In this document: positions 10,401 through 19,137 of the stretch, piece by piece
Layout: every line of letters starts with the position of its first letter
How positions within the stretch are numbered: the first letter of the stretch is position 1
Assembly (NCBI GenBank): GCA_003483885.1
Contig: DMXI01000199.1
Span: 1-64,000, forward strand
Source of the DNA: Microscillaceae bacterium
GTDB taxonomy: Bacteria; Bacteroidota; Bacteroidia; Cytophagales; Microscillaceae
Direction of reading: 5' to 3'
DNA length: 64,000 bases
Notes under the pieces: generated by a model
Database searches by the model: none
Seen by the model: the letters and a program-made list of their open reading frames with translations, nothing else
Told to the model about the DNA's origin: nothing
Position numbers and translations under genes: made by a program

Positions 10401-10546
10401 CCCTTGACCAATTCTCTAACCGATACTCGCCTATAGAAACAGTGAATGCTGCGGGTGAAATGGTTCCTGATCCTACTGCGATTGGCTTCCCTAATGGAAA
10501 CGAATGGGAGCTTCGTACCTACATTCAAATAAGCATTAACAATTAG
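7412..10546 (+). CDS. Clan GH-A glycosidase fused to a putative outer-membrane barrel
   Basis: 1044 residues. Signal peptide about 1-26. Residues about 30-400 form a (beta/alpha)8 glycosidase of clan GH-A, reminiscent of GH72/GH2-type enzymes: a FFINGMNWDYFP opening, acid/base candidate Glu173 in GNENNY, and nucleophile candidate Glu274 in LTEFGT. Residues about 435-1044 carry no known catalytic motif but show repeated amphipathic, aromatic-rich beta strands with short turns and polar loops, as in outer-membrane porin-like barrels, ending in a strand (LRTYIQISINN). I infer a surface-tethered enzyme made by fusing a TIM barrel to an outer-membrane beta-barrel. Alternative: the second half is a large secreted beta-helix or binding region. 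The next lipoprotein gene starts 58 bases downstream, suggesting an operon. Confidence 0.7.
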   Translation: MRKFITLFISFFLISCGLSISCVTAQQRVAVQKTTDGFRLEVNNKPFFINGMNWDYFPVGTNFNYSLWKQPDDLVRAALDYEMPLLKNMGVNTVRMYTGVPAKWIRYIYEKYGIYTMLNHAFGRYGLTLGGKWFPNTDYSNALVKDVLLKETTAMVREYQNTPGLLLFLLGNENNYGLFWRGAETEAIPIKDRKSTKDAYNMYKLFNEGVKAMKAISTKHPIAICNGDLLFLDIIAQECPDVDILGINVYRGATFTDLYDRVKKEYDKPIVLTEFGTDAYNAIANKEDQEYQAKILISNWKHIYSNASGMGKNGNSLGGFTFQFSDGWWKTGQTVNLDEHDVTASWPNGGYTNDFKEGENNMNEEWFGICAKGRTSERGTYELYPRAAYYALKEVHTFNPYGANGPQNLTLLDNISVADAALRARGDKAALAAKDKGKLYLSDLHANFSTFYTGGSLITTPEVANPNTTTFPSNQGFDHMQSFNVGLTAQPAPNMKANVQFNVLGNVALNPIDEVFYENRGRPVTVNTTNNGIQQINAGNRVQLYRASYTWDAKDFKLTGFYRTGHYHWGYEGDFFGLYPEANYGPNIDIYNGEAPFGFEIEGKRFIKGLKVAFGPELWWGANPAVLVKYSRKVAKFDVTGIFHEDITQRSNLQSSFAVPMPKTRRASITVSRKFERFTFNIGGLWGGQPLNGRNFQLTRNNEVFQDQIRNTDNFGGKIKLTYAIGPVQWYGLASYMGLVANGGVDQTQTITGWRLRDIGSGNMYNVLSGFAVNVGKLQIAPNFLYQKPLEGPIAAGVNAPARSRNIIDDPFAVRGNRETMAGEILLTWDPTPATWMYAWDSDRTEDAKFAVSAGFVYRHLPTVQDAAIGILGNGRTTFVFPGSAPAQDLWEGNARIVSKVGPRLGFIVNAYFGNGQANGDNARTIERYGIDLRTIYRKARLITIARFNDWGPFDYHRDFNLTFPVQLIADLSVEIGRPDWFILPGTRLGIRATYRTLDQFSNRYSPIETVNAAGEMVPDPTAIGFPNGNEWELRTYIQISINN

Positions 10547-10604
10547 GTTTTACAGCACACTAGAGTTTATTAATAGTAAGAAAATACCAAAAAATCTTTT
10601 TATA

Positions 10605-12989
10605 ATGATGAAAAGTACGCAATCAATAAACGCAATAAAATTCACCTTTCTGAGCTTATTCCTAATGTTAGGTTTTGTAGGCTGTCAAGAACGGAAATTA
10701 GAAGACTTGCAACCCCTTACCTTTCCCAATACTGCAGAGGTTTTTATAGATGATTTTACTGGAGACTTGAAGTACGCTGCGTTTGGCGGCTCCGATGTGA
10801 CCGCCTTCCAAATAGAAACCCAGGAAACTTTCAATAACTCCCCTCAATCTATGCGATTTGCCGTACCTGATGCCGATAGTCCCAGTGGTGCTTTTGCCGG
10901 AGGAGTTTTTTTTAGCGGAAGCGGCAGAGACTTATCAGGTTACAATGCGCTTACCTTTTATATCAAAGCCAGCCAGTCAGCTACCATTGGTGAATTAGGC
11001 TTTGGCAATGACTTAGGAGACAACAAGTTTATCACTACGTTGGCAGGCTTGTCAGTAAATACCAACTGGCAAAAAGTGATCATTCCTATTCCTGATGCGG
11101 CTAAACTAACTGGAGAAAAAGGTTTGTTTTATTATTCGGCAGGCCCTGAAAACAACAAAGGATACACTTTCTGGATTGATGAAGTACGCTTCGAAAACGT
11201 AGGTGATTTGGGCGAAATTGTCGGTGTTATTTCTGATGGACAAGATCAAGTAAATGATAAAGCAGAAACCGGAGATAAAATTACGATTACGGGATTTCAA
11301 GCCACTGCTACTTTGCCTAATGGGGTAAACCGCTTAGTAAATGCCTCTAAAAACTTCTTCACCTTTGAGTCATCTGATCCAAGTGTGGCTGGCGTAGACG
11401 AAACCGGACTTGTATCAATAGTCAATGCAGGTACTACTACGATTACGGCTAAAATGGGAGGCAAAACTGCCAATGGTTCTTTTAAAATTACCTCTATTGG
11501 GGCACCCGTAGCGCCTACTGCCAAGGCTACCATACCTGCTACCCGAGATGCCATAGACGTAGTTTCGCTGTATAGCAATGCTTACACCAATCAGACCATA
11601 GGTACCTGGAATACCCGCTGGGAGTTTTCTACTGCCGAAGAGTCTTTCATTCAGGTAGAAGGCAATGATGTGATCCGTTATCGTAATTTGAATTTTGTAG
11701 GAATTGAGTTTAAAGATCCTACTGTAAATGCCTCGGCAATGAGTACGATGCACATCGATATCTGGACGCCCGACCCTGTTGTGGCAGGTAGCGAGTTTAA
11801 AATCAAGTTGATTGACTTTGGAGCCAATGGTGTATTTGATGGCCCTAATAGCGATGATTCAGAACATGAGATAACGATTGCCAGTGCTTCGCTAAAATCT
11901 GAAAACTGGGTAAGTCTGGATATTAAGTTGACCGATTTTACGAACCTTACCAATAGAGCAAATCTGGCGCAAATGGTACTGTCAGGGAATTTGCCTAATT
12001 TATATGTAGACAATGTGTATTTCTATAGGGAGCCAGTAACTCCCCCAAGTGGAGCACCAGTGCCCAGTAATAAAGCAAGCGATGTAATCTCGGTTTTTAG
12101 TGATAGTTATACTGATATTGCAAGTACCGACTATAACCCTAACTGGGGACAAAATACCGTGGTAAACCAAACCCCAATTGGAGGAAATAATGCGTTACAC
12201 TATGCAAATTTCAATTATCAGGGAATTCAATTAGGCAGTGCCCAAGACGTATCTGGTTTCCGATCGTTGCACCTTGATTATTACACCACCAATGCCACTA
12301 CCTTGAATGTGTATTTGATTAGTTCGGGTGCAGTAGAGAAAGCCTACAGCCTTGCGGTGCCTACTTCGGGCTGGAATAGTGTAGACATACCATTGAGTGA
12401 GTTTACCGGAACAGGAGTAAATCTGGCTGACGTGGTTCAAATGAAGTTTGACGGGGGGACTGGAGGAGATATCTACCTGGATAACATATTTTTCTGGAAG
12501 CTCCCAATCGTACCTACCGAAGCGGCGCCAACTCCCACTTTTGCTGCGGCTGATGTGCTCTCTGTTTTCAGCGATGCTTATACCGATCTTGCCGGGACCG
12601 ACTTTAACCCTAACTGGGGGCAAAACACTACTGTAACCCAGACGAGCATTGCCGGAAATAATACCCTGCATTATGGCAACTTCAACTATCAGGGAACTCA
12701 GTTTGCCAGTGCACAGGATGTTTCAGGTTATCAATACTTACACCTTGATTTTTACTCGGGAGACGCGACCAAACTAAGGGTCTTTATTATTAGCCCTCCT
12801 AACGAAAAGCCTTATAGCTTGACGGTACCTACCGCGGCTGGTTGGAATAGTATCGACATTCCATTGACAGCATTTCCATCTCCAGTTGATTTGACGCAGA
12901 TACTTCAAATGAAGTTCGATTTTGACGAACCAGGTGGAGGAACATCGGGCGTGAATATCTACTTGGATAATATTTTCTTCAGAAAGTAA
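10605..12989 (+). CDS. Multi-domain carbohydrate-binding lipoprotein
   Basis: 794-residue lipoprotein, lipobox GFVGC with Cys27. An N-terminal jelly-roll-like domain (about 40-200) is followed by a BIG2-like Ig domain (about 205-300, SSDPSVAGVDETGLVSIVNAGTTTITA). Then come three repeated beta-sandwich modules (about 305-480, 485-635, 640-794). Each module opens with a DV(V/I/L)S(L/V)(Y/F)S(N/D)xY(T)N/D motif and closes with NIYLDN(I/V)(F/Y)F; modules 2 and 3 are the most alike, for example in NPNWGQNT and HYxNFNYQG. No catalytic motif is seen. I infer a surface glucan-binding protein that concentrates substrate for the GH16 encoded 40 bases downstream. Binding specificity is unproven. Confidence 0.75.
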   Translation: MMKSTQSINAIKFTFLSLFLMLGFVGCQERKLEDLQPLTFPNTAEVFIDDFTGDLKYAAFGGSDVTAFQIETQETFNNSPQSMRFAVPDADSPSGAFAGGVFFSGSGRDLSGYNALTFYIKASQSATIGELGFGNDLGDNKFITTLAGLSVNTNWQKVIIPIPDAAKLTGEKGLFYYSAGPENNKGYTFWIDEVRFENVGDLGEIVGVISDGQDQVNDKAETGDKITITGFQATATLPNGVNRLVNASKNFFTFESSDPSVAGVDETGLVSIVNAGTTTITAKMGGKTANGSFKITSIGAPVAPTAKATIPATRDAIDVVSLYSNAYTNQTIGTWNTRWEFSTAEESFIQVEGNDVIRYRNLNFVGIEFKDPTVNASAMSTMHIDIWTPDPVVAGSEFKIKLIDFGANGVFDGPNSDDSEHEITIASASLKSENWVSLDIKLTDFTNLTNRANLAQMVLSGNLPNLYVDNVYFYREPVTPPSGAPVPSNKASDVISVFSDSYTDIASTDYNPNWGQNTVVNQTPIGGNNALHYANFNYQGIQLGSAQDVSGFRSLHLDYYTTNATTLNVYLISSGAVEKAYSLAVPTSGWNSVDIPLSEFTGTGVNLADVVQMKFDGGTGGDIYLDNIFFWKLPIVPTEAAPTPTFAAADVLSVFSDAYTDLAGTDFNPNWGQNTTVTQTSIAGNNTLHYGNFNYQGTQFASAQDVSGYQYLHLDFYSGDATKLRVFIISPPNEKPYSLTVPTAAGWNSIDIPLTAFPSPVDLTQILQMKFDFDEPGGGTSGVNIYLDNIFFRK

Positions 12990-13029
12990 TTCAACAAATT
13001 AGTTTGGTTTAACTATCAAGATCTTTCTC

Positions 13030-13860
13030 ATGAATATTCTAAAAATAAAAAATATATTATTTGCAATCGCGGCCCTTTACACCACTACATTACTCACTGG
13101 TTGCGACGTAGACCCTGTACAAACGGTTCCTGATAGAAGTTTTGAACTTGTTTGGAGCGATGAATTTGACGGGATCGCTGGTTCGGCCCCTGATGCCTCA
13201 AAATGGACCTACGACTTAGGAACTGGCACCAATGGTTGGGGAAATGGCGAGTTTCAATCATATACTCAAGACCCTGCCAATGTAGCTTTGGATGGTAACG
13301 GCAACTTAATGATTACCGCCATACGCAATGCAGGTCCAAACTATACCTCCGCTCGAGTAAAAACCCAAGGCTTGTTTGAGCAACTATATGGACGCATTGA
13401 AGCCAGAATAAAAACCCCTACTGGCCCTGGTATATGGCCTGCTTTCTGGATGTTGGGCAGCAACATAGACGAGGTAGGTTGGCCACAATGTGGCGAGATT
13501 GACATTATGGAGCAAAAGGGGCAACAGTCGGCCATTACTTATGGGAGTGTGCATGGCCCAGGCTACTCAGCAGGCGATGCTATTACCAAACCTTACGCGC
13601 TTACCGATGGCCGTTTCGATACCGAATTTTATGTATACGCGGTAGAATGGGGGGCAGATTACATTGATTTCTTCGTGAATGATTTTCTGTACAAACGAGT
13701 AACTCCTGCTGATGTGACTGGAGAATGGGTATACAATCAACCCTTTTTCCTCCTTTTTAATGTAGCGGTGGGAGGAACTTTTGTAGGCTTTCCCGTGACT
13801 GGGACTCCTTTTCCACAATCTATGTACATAGATTATGTAAGGGTGTATAAGCAGAAATAG
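13030..13860 (+). CDS. GH16 laminarinase-type beta-glucanase lipoprotein
   Basis: 276 residues: lipoprotein signal with lipobox LLTGC (Cys25), then one GH16 jelly-roll domain. The catalytic signature is complete in GEIDIME, with Glu156 as nucleophile, Asp158 and Glu161 as acid/base. The substrate-cleft motif WPAFWML and GNGEFQSYT are typical of endo-beta-1,3(4)-glucanases. The extra Met in the ExDxME signature places it with laminarinases and lichenases rather than carrageenases. It should cut laminarin or mixed-linkage glucan at the cell surface or in the periplasm. It follows the binding lipoprotein by 40 bases and is probably cotranscribed with it. Confidence 0.93.
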   Translation: MNILKIKNILFAIAALYTTTLLTGCDVDPVQTVPDRSFELVWSDEFDGIAGSAPDASKWTYDLGTGTNGWGNGEFQSYTQDPANVALDGNGNLMITAIRNAGPNYTSARVKTQGLFEQLYGRIEARIKTPTGPGIWPAFWMLGSNIDEVGWPQCGEIDIMEQKGQQSAITYGSVHGPGYSAGDAITKPYALTDGRFDTEFYVYAVEWGADYIDFFVNDFLYKRVTPADVTGEWVYNQPFFLLFNVAVGGTFVGFPVTGTPFPQSMYIDYVRVYKQK

Positions 13861-14175
13861 CTTGGATATATCTGAGTTTGAATAACGAATATCGATTAAC
13901 GAACGCTGAATATTGAAGGGGGCAAATGTCTGGTGTTTTGGCATACTTGATAAGCGCCATTTTAACAGCATTAAAAAATGATTTAACCACTTCGAAATTC
14001 GATATTCATTAATCGGTGTTCGATATTCAATAACACTCTACCTGTCAGGTCTACAAGCAACGCATCACCAGCAAAAGTTACCCTCAATTTCTTTATTCTA
14101 AAATCTACCAAATGCAGGAGTCATAAGATTGCTGACTCCTGGATCATTTACCAAAAGCAAAAAAATAGCACAGCA
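13861..14175. other. Intergenic stretch with degenerate ATATCGA repeats
   Basis: 315 bases without a supported gene. It contains several degenerate copies of a GAATATCGA-type word in both orientations (near 13886-13915 and 13997-14030), giving loose inverted symmetry. No convincing terminator with a T-run was found. Confidence 0.4.
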
Positions 14176-17100
14176 ATGGATACATTACAAAGTATTGTGA
14201 TGAATGAAGAGGTTTTTTATAAAATCCCTGACGCCCACTTAATGCGTCCATTCTTTATGAGCATCGTGAGTGACGCTAATCACTGGTTATTTGTGTCGAG
14301 CAATGGCGGCATTAGTGCGGGAAGAAAAAACCCGGAATTGGCCCTGTTTCCTTATTATACCGATGATAAAATAACCGATACCGCCGAAATTACAGGCAGT
14401 AAAACCATCCTTCGTGTTTCTAAAAACGGGAAAATGATGCTTTGGGAGCCATTCTCTATTCGCAGTGAAGGAAGTTTTGAAATCACCAGAAATCTTTACC
14501 AAAATCGTTTTGGCAACAAGGTCGTTTTTGAGGAAATCAACCACGACATTGGGCTAGGTTTTCAATACGAATGGAACACCAGCAATTTGTATGGTTTTGT
14601 CAAGCAATCAAGGTTGATCAATCTCTCTAACGAAACGCTGGACATTGCCTTTGTAGATGGTTTGCAAAACCTGATGCCCTATGGGGTGCCAAGTGATCTA
14701 CAAACGACCACCAGTAACTTGGCTGATGCTTATAAACGCACCGAACTGGTGGCCGAAACCGGGTTGGCGTTATTTGCTTTAAGTGCCATTATTGTAGACA
14801 AAGCCGAACCAAGCGAAGCGCTCAAAGCCAATGTAGCCTGGAGCCTGGGTTTGCAACAGCCTACTTATTTACTTTCGTCCAAGCAATTGCAAGATTTTAG
14901 AAAAGGCAAACCGATTACTCAGGAAGAAGACATCAAAGGGGAGAAGGGAGCCTATTTTGTTGCGAGCCATTGCACCCTAGAGGCTAGGCGCAAAAAACAT
15001 TGGATGTTGGTAGCCAATGTCAACCAAACCCAGTCGGCAGTGATTGCCTTGAATGAGGAAATTAAAAGCGAGGGACCACATTTAGCTAAAAAAGTTTGCC
15101 AGAATATAGCAAAAGGTACCGAGCGTTTGACTGCATTGAATGCGAGTGCCGATGCTTTGCAATACACGGCTGATGAGCTCAAAGATGCCCGCCATTTTTC
15201 CAATGTGTTATTCAACATTATGCGAGGGGGAATTTTTGATGATAATTATCAAATCGAGCAACAAGATTTCAGTACCTACCTCAAAAAAGCCAATAAAAAC
15301 GTTTGGGCAAATGCTCACGCTTTGTGGAATGAGCTGCCAGAAGTTTTTTCGACTTTTGAATTAAAAAAGGCCGCTGAAAAATTTGCCAACCCTGACTTGA
15401 TACGGCTGGTGACCGAATACTTGCCTCTGAAGTTTAGCCGCCGGCATGGGGATCCTAGCCGACCTTGGAACCAATTTTCTATCAATACCAATAGTGAAGT
15501 AGATGGTTCTAAGATTTTGGACTATCAAGGCAACTGGCGCGATATATTCCAGAACTGGGAGGCATTGGTACACTCTTATCCAGGTTTTATTGAGGGGATG
15601 ATCTATCGGTTTTTGAATGCCTCTACCTTTGATGGCTACAATCCCTATCGGGTGACCAAAGATGGGTTTGACTGGGAAACCATTGAGCCCGACAATCCTT
15701 GGTCGTACATCGGTTATTGGGGCGATCATCAGATTATATATTTACTGAAGTTTTTAGAGTTTGCCGAGCAGCAAAAGTTTGGAACCATCGAAAGCCTGTT
15801 GAGCAAGAATGATTTTGTGTATGCCAATGTGCCTTACGAGATTAAGTCGTATGCTGAGATTGTAAAAAATCCAAAAGACACCATTGTATTTGCGGATAAC
15901 AATGAAGCCCAAATACATCAGCGTATTGAGACCATAGGCGCAGATGGTGCATTACTTAGGAATAAAAACAATGAGCTACATCGGGTAAATTTTGCCGAAA
16001 AAATGTTAGCGACCCTGCTTAGCAAGTTGTCCAATTTTATACCCGAAGGAGGGATTTGGATGAACACCCAAAGGCCCGAGTGGAATGATGCCAACAATGC
16101 CTTGGTGGGTAATGGGGTGTCGATGGTAACCTTGTATTACCTCCGAAGGTTTTTGAAGTTCTTCCAACCCATTTTCCAAAATACCCAAATGCAAAATATA
16201 GCAGTTTCGGCGGAGCTACAAAAGCTATTTGGAGAAATGGCTGCCATATTTACCAGACATGCTTCGGTAATTGCGGCACCAATAAATGATGTTACCCGAA
16301 AACAAATTACGGATGAGTTGGGTAATGCTGCCAGTGCGTACCGCACCCATATTTACCAACAGGGTTTTAGTGGCGAAAAACAGATGATTGCCGTCCAGGA
16401 TTTGTCTGGGTTTATTACCACCACCCTTGGTTTTTTAGAGCATGCGATCAAGGCCAACCAACGAGAAGATGACTTGTATCATGCTTATAATCTAATGAGT
16501 TATGATGAAAAAGGCATCAGTATTACCCATTTGAGCGAAATGCTGGAAGGACAAGTAGGGGCTTTAAGTGCGGGCTATTTATCGGCTGAAGAGAGCTTAC
16601 AGGTGCTGGATGCATTGCGTAGCAGTGCCTTGTATCGAGAAGATCAAAACAGCTACATTTTATACCCGAATAAGAACCTACCAGGTTTTTTGCAGCGTAA
16701 TAACATCCCTAAAGAATTGTTTGAACGGTCGGATCTTTTGGTAAAGCTGCTTAAGGATGGAAACGCTGCCATTGCTGAAAAGGACATCAAAGGGCATTTT
16801 CATTTCAATGGAAATTTTAAAAATGCAAATGATTTGAGTGAAGCTTTGGCTGAACTGGGCGAACAATACCAGCCTTTGGTAAAAATGGAACAGGTACTTG
16901 TATTGAATATTTTCGAAGAAGTATTCAATCACAAAGAGTTCACTGGCAGATCAGGTACTTTTTATGGCTACGAAGGCTTAGGATCTATCTATTGGCATAT
17001 GGTTTCCAAATTACTATTGGCCGTAAAAGAAACCTGTGTGCAAGCCATGGCTCAAGGTGCTGACAAAGCCACAGTACAAAAACTTATTGCCCATTATTAC

Positions 17101-17592
17101 CAAATCAATGATGGCATTGGCGTGCACAAATCGCCCGAGTTGTATGGTGCATTTCCCATCACGCCTTATTCGCATACTCCCTTTGACAAAGGAGCCCAGC
17201 AACCCGGAATGACGGGACAGGTAAAAGAAGACATCTTGAGTCGTTTTGGTGAGTTGGGGGTGTTTGCCAAAGATGGAAAGCTTCATTTCGAGCCAAAAAT
17301 GTTGCGCAAATCTGAGTTTTTATCAGAGGAAAAAACAGTGGATTTTTTTGATGTAAACGGGGGAAAACGAGCCATCAAAATCCCGAAAAATGCCTTGTTA
17401 TTCACCAAGTGCAAAGTACCCGTGATTTACGAAATCGCCGAGGAAGCAAGCATTGAAGTGTTTAATGGACAACAAAACCCCAGAAAATACCAGCAGTCAT
17501 TCCTCAACGAAGAAGACTCCGCCAACATGTTTGCCCGCAACGGAAAAATAAGATTGATAAAGGTAAAAGTGAGCGATGAGCAATTGATTTAA
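14176..17592 (+). CDS. Putative beta-1,3-glucan phosphorylase (GH94/GH149/GH161-like)
   Basis: 1138-residue protein without a signal peptide, hence cytosolic. The layout resembles inverting disaccharide and oligosaccharide phosphorylases: an N-terminal beta-sandwich region (about 1-330), a linker, and a helical (alpha/alpha)6 barrel (about 350-1050). The motif PEWNDANNALVGNG with Asp638 matches the catalytic Asp in the WNDA-type signature of GH94-related enzymes, and its length fits the larger beta-1,3-glucan phosphorylase families. Such an enzyme would convert imported laminari-oligosaccharides plus phosphate to glucose-1-phosphate. Its place between GH16 and GH17/GH30 genes supports this. 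I cannot assign the exact GH number without a profile search. Confidence 0.65.
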   Translation: MDTLQSIVMNEEVFYKIPDAHLMRPFFMSIVSDANHWLFVSSNGGISAGRKNPELALFPYYTDDKITDTAEITGSKTILRVSKNGKMMLWEPFSIRSEGSFEITRNLYQNRFGNKVVFEEINHDIGLGFQYEWNTSNLYGFVKQSRLINLSNETLDIAFVDGLQNLMPYGVPSDLQTTTSNLADAYKRTELVAETGLALFALSAIIVDKAEPSEALKANVAWSLGLQQPTYLLSSKQLQDFRKGKPITQEEDIKGEKGAYFVASHCTLEARRKKHWMLVANVNQTQSAVIALNEEIKSEGPHLAKKVCQNIAKGTERLTALNASADALQYTADELKDARHFSNVLFNIMRGGIFDDNYQIEQQDFSTYLKKANKNVWANAHALWNELPEVFSTFELKKAAEKFANPDLIRLVTEYLPLKFSRRHGDPSRPWNQFSINTNSEVDGSKILDYQGNWRDIFQNWEALVHSYPGFIEGMIYRFLNASTFDGYNPYRVTKDGFDWETIEPDNPWSYIGYWGDHQIIYLLKFLEFAEQQKFGTIESLLSKNDFVYANVPYEIKSYAEIVKNPKDTIVFADNNEAQIHQRIETIGADGALLRNKNNELHRVNFAEKMLATLLSKLSNFIPEGGIWMNTQRPEWNDANNALVGNGVSMVTLYYLRRFLKFFQPIFQNTQMQNIAVSAELQKLFGEMAAIFTRHASVIAAPINDVTRKQITDELGNAASAYRTHIYQQGFSGEKQMIAVQDLSGFITTTLGFLEHAIKANQREDDLYHAYNLMSYDEKGISITHLSEMLEGQVGALSAGYLSAEESLQVLDALRSSALYREDQNSYILYPNKNLPGFLQRNNIPKELFERSDLLVKLLKDGNAAIAEKDIKGHFHFNGNFKNANDLSEALAELGEQYQPLVKMEQVLVLNIFEEVFNHKEFTGRSGTFYGYEGLGSIYWHMVSKLLLAVKETCVQAMAQGADKATVQKLIAHYYQINDGIGVHKSPELYGAFPITPYSHTPFDKGAQQPGMTGQVKEDILSRFGELGVFAKDGKLHFEPKMLRKSEFLSEEKTVDFFDVNGGKRAIKIPKNALLFTKCKVPVIYEIAEEASIEVFNGQQNPRKYQQSFLNEEDSANMFARNGKIRLIKVKVSDEQLI

Positions 17593-17866
17593 AAGTGGGC
17601 GATAGTCCACTGTCTTTCTCTTCATAGGCGATGATTCAAAGTGTGAAATACTCGCTTGCCTTGAGGCGAGTGAGGGTTATTGTAGGGCCTCTGGCCCGAT
17701 CAACTAGAGGCTGATACATAGCAAATACCGTTAGGTGCGAAACTTTTTTACTCAGAAGGCATACGTGAGTAACAAAACAACCTTAAGTAAACAGCACGGA
17801 ACTATGGACTATGGACCGCTGACTATCGACTATCGACCAAAAACTAGTCACTCAAAAAAATGAATC
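17593..17866. other. Intergenic region before the GH17/GH30 operon
   Basis: 274 bases without a gene. It contains a short hairpin (ACTCGC...GCGAGT near 17651-17672) and, near 17802-17833, tandem ACTATGGACT/GACTATCGACT words. It presumably holds the promoter of the following operon, but I could not identify a clear -7/-33 pair. Confidence 0.35.
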
Positions 17867-19135
17867 ATGAAAAATGCACTCCACATACTGTCATGCTTTT
17901 TAATCATACTCACGATTCAAGCTTGTAAAACAATGAACCAAACAAGAAGAAATATAACGGCAGCTCAACTCTTAGGAAACCCCGATTATCCGGCCATTTC
18001 ATATGGTGGGTATCGTACCCAAAGCCGAAGAGTGCAGCCCACTGTAGCCCAACTAAAAGAGGATATGAAAATCCTCTGGGCGATGGGTATTCGGCTGATT
18101 AGAACCTATAATGTTCACCTGGCTCAAATTAATAATATTTTGAAGGCTATAGACGAGCTTGATCGGGAAGTGCCTCAGTTTGAAATGTACGTGATGCTGG
18201 GAGCCTGGATCGATTGCAAAAACGCCTGGACTGGTTTTGAGCCTAATCATAATGAAGAGAGCGAACGAAATGCTACTGAAATAGCCCGGGCGGTAGAGTT
18301 GGCCCAAAAATACCCTGGAATTATCAAAATTATTGCGGTAGGCAACGAGGCCATGGTCAAGTGGGCCACGGCTTATTATGTGCAACCGGGTATTGTTCTC
18401 AAGTGGGTCAACCACCTTCAGGAATTGAAGAGAAAAGGGGAGTTGTCGAAAGACTTGTGGATTACCAGCTCCGATAACTTTGCTTCCTGGGGCGGTAGTG
18501 GAGCCGAGTACCATGTGCCAGCCCTGACCGAACTCATCAAAGCGGTAGACTATGTTTCAATGCACACCTACCCAATGCACGACACCCATTACAACCCAGT
18601 GTTTTGGGGAGTAAATGACGACGAGATCAAAAAAACGAAACAAGAGCAAATCGAAGCTGCAATGGAGCGATCGTTACAATACGCCATTTCGCAATACAAT
18701 TCGGTAAAAAAGTACATGAAAAGCCTGGGTGTAGAAAAGCCCATTCATATTGGCGAAACCGGTTGGGCTACTTTTTCCAATGAATTATACGGCAGTACCG
18801 ACTCTAAAGCAACCGATGAATACAAGTCTGGAGTTTTCTTTCAGAAAATGAGAGACTGGACCAATAAAAATAGAATTTCTTGCTTCTACTTCGAAGCATT
18901 TGACGAAAGCTGGAAAGACTCCTCCAATCCGGGCGGGTCTGAAAATCACTTTGGACTTTTTACCATCGATGGGCAAGCAAAATGGGCGGTTTGGAGCTTG
19001 GTAGACAAGGGCGTTTTTAAAGGGCTCACGAGGGATGGGCACTCCATTAAAAAAACCTACAATGGTGATTTTCAAAAGCTTTTGAACGAAGTAGAAACTC
19101 CTCCACACAAGGTATTAGAAAAAATCAGAGACTAA
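17867..19135 (+). CDS. GH17-type beta-1,3-glucanase lipoprotein
   Basis: 422 residues. Signal peptide with lipobox TIQAC (Cys20). A GH17-like (beta/alpha)8 barrel follows: acid/base candidate Glu161 in AVGNEAM, nucleophile candidate Glu297 in HIGETGW, plus the downstream YFEAFDESWK motif typical of this family. It should act on beta-1,3-glucan at the periplasmic or cell surface face. It is the first gene of a compact operon: only two bases separate its stop codon from the GH30 start. Two further GH17-like domains are encoded downstream, one fused to a transporter, so this locus has three diverged members. Confidence 0.88.
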   Translation: MKNALHILSCFLIILTIQACKTMNQTRRNITAAQLLGNPDYPAISYGGYRTQSRRVQPTVAQLKEDMKILWAMGIRLIRTYNVHLAQINNILKAIDELDREVPQFEMYVMLGAWIDCKNAWTGFEPNHNEESERNATEIARAVELAQKYPGIIKIIAVGNEAMVKWATAYYVQPGIVLKWVNHLQELKRKGELSKDLWITSSDNFASWGGSGAEYHVPALTELIKAVDYVSMHTYPMHDTHYNPVFWGVNDDEIKKTKQEQIEAAMERSLQYAISQYNSVKKYMKSLGVEKPIHIGETGWATFSNELYGSTDSKATDEYKSGVFFQKMRDWTNKNRISCFYFEAFDESWKDSSNPGGSENHFGLFTIDGQAKWAVWSLVDKGVFKGLTRDGHSIKKTYNGDFQKLLNEVETPPHKVLEKIRD

Positions 19136-19137
19136 CA

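Noticed and set aside
12231..12671. 146-codon minus-strand frame
   Set aside because: Lies inside the multi-domain lipoprotein gene and has no protein features of its own.
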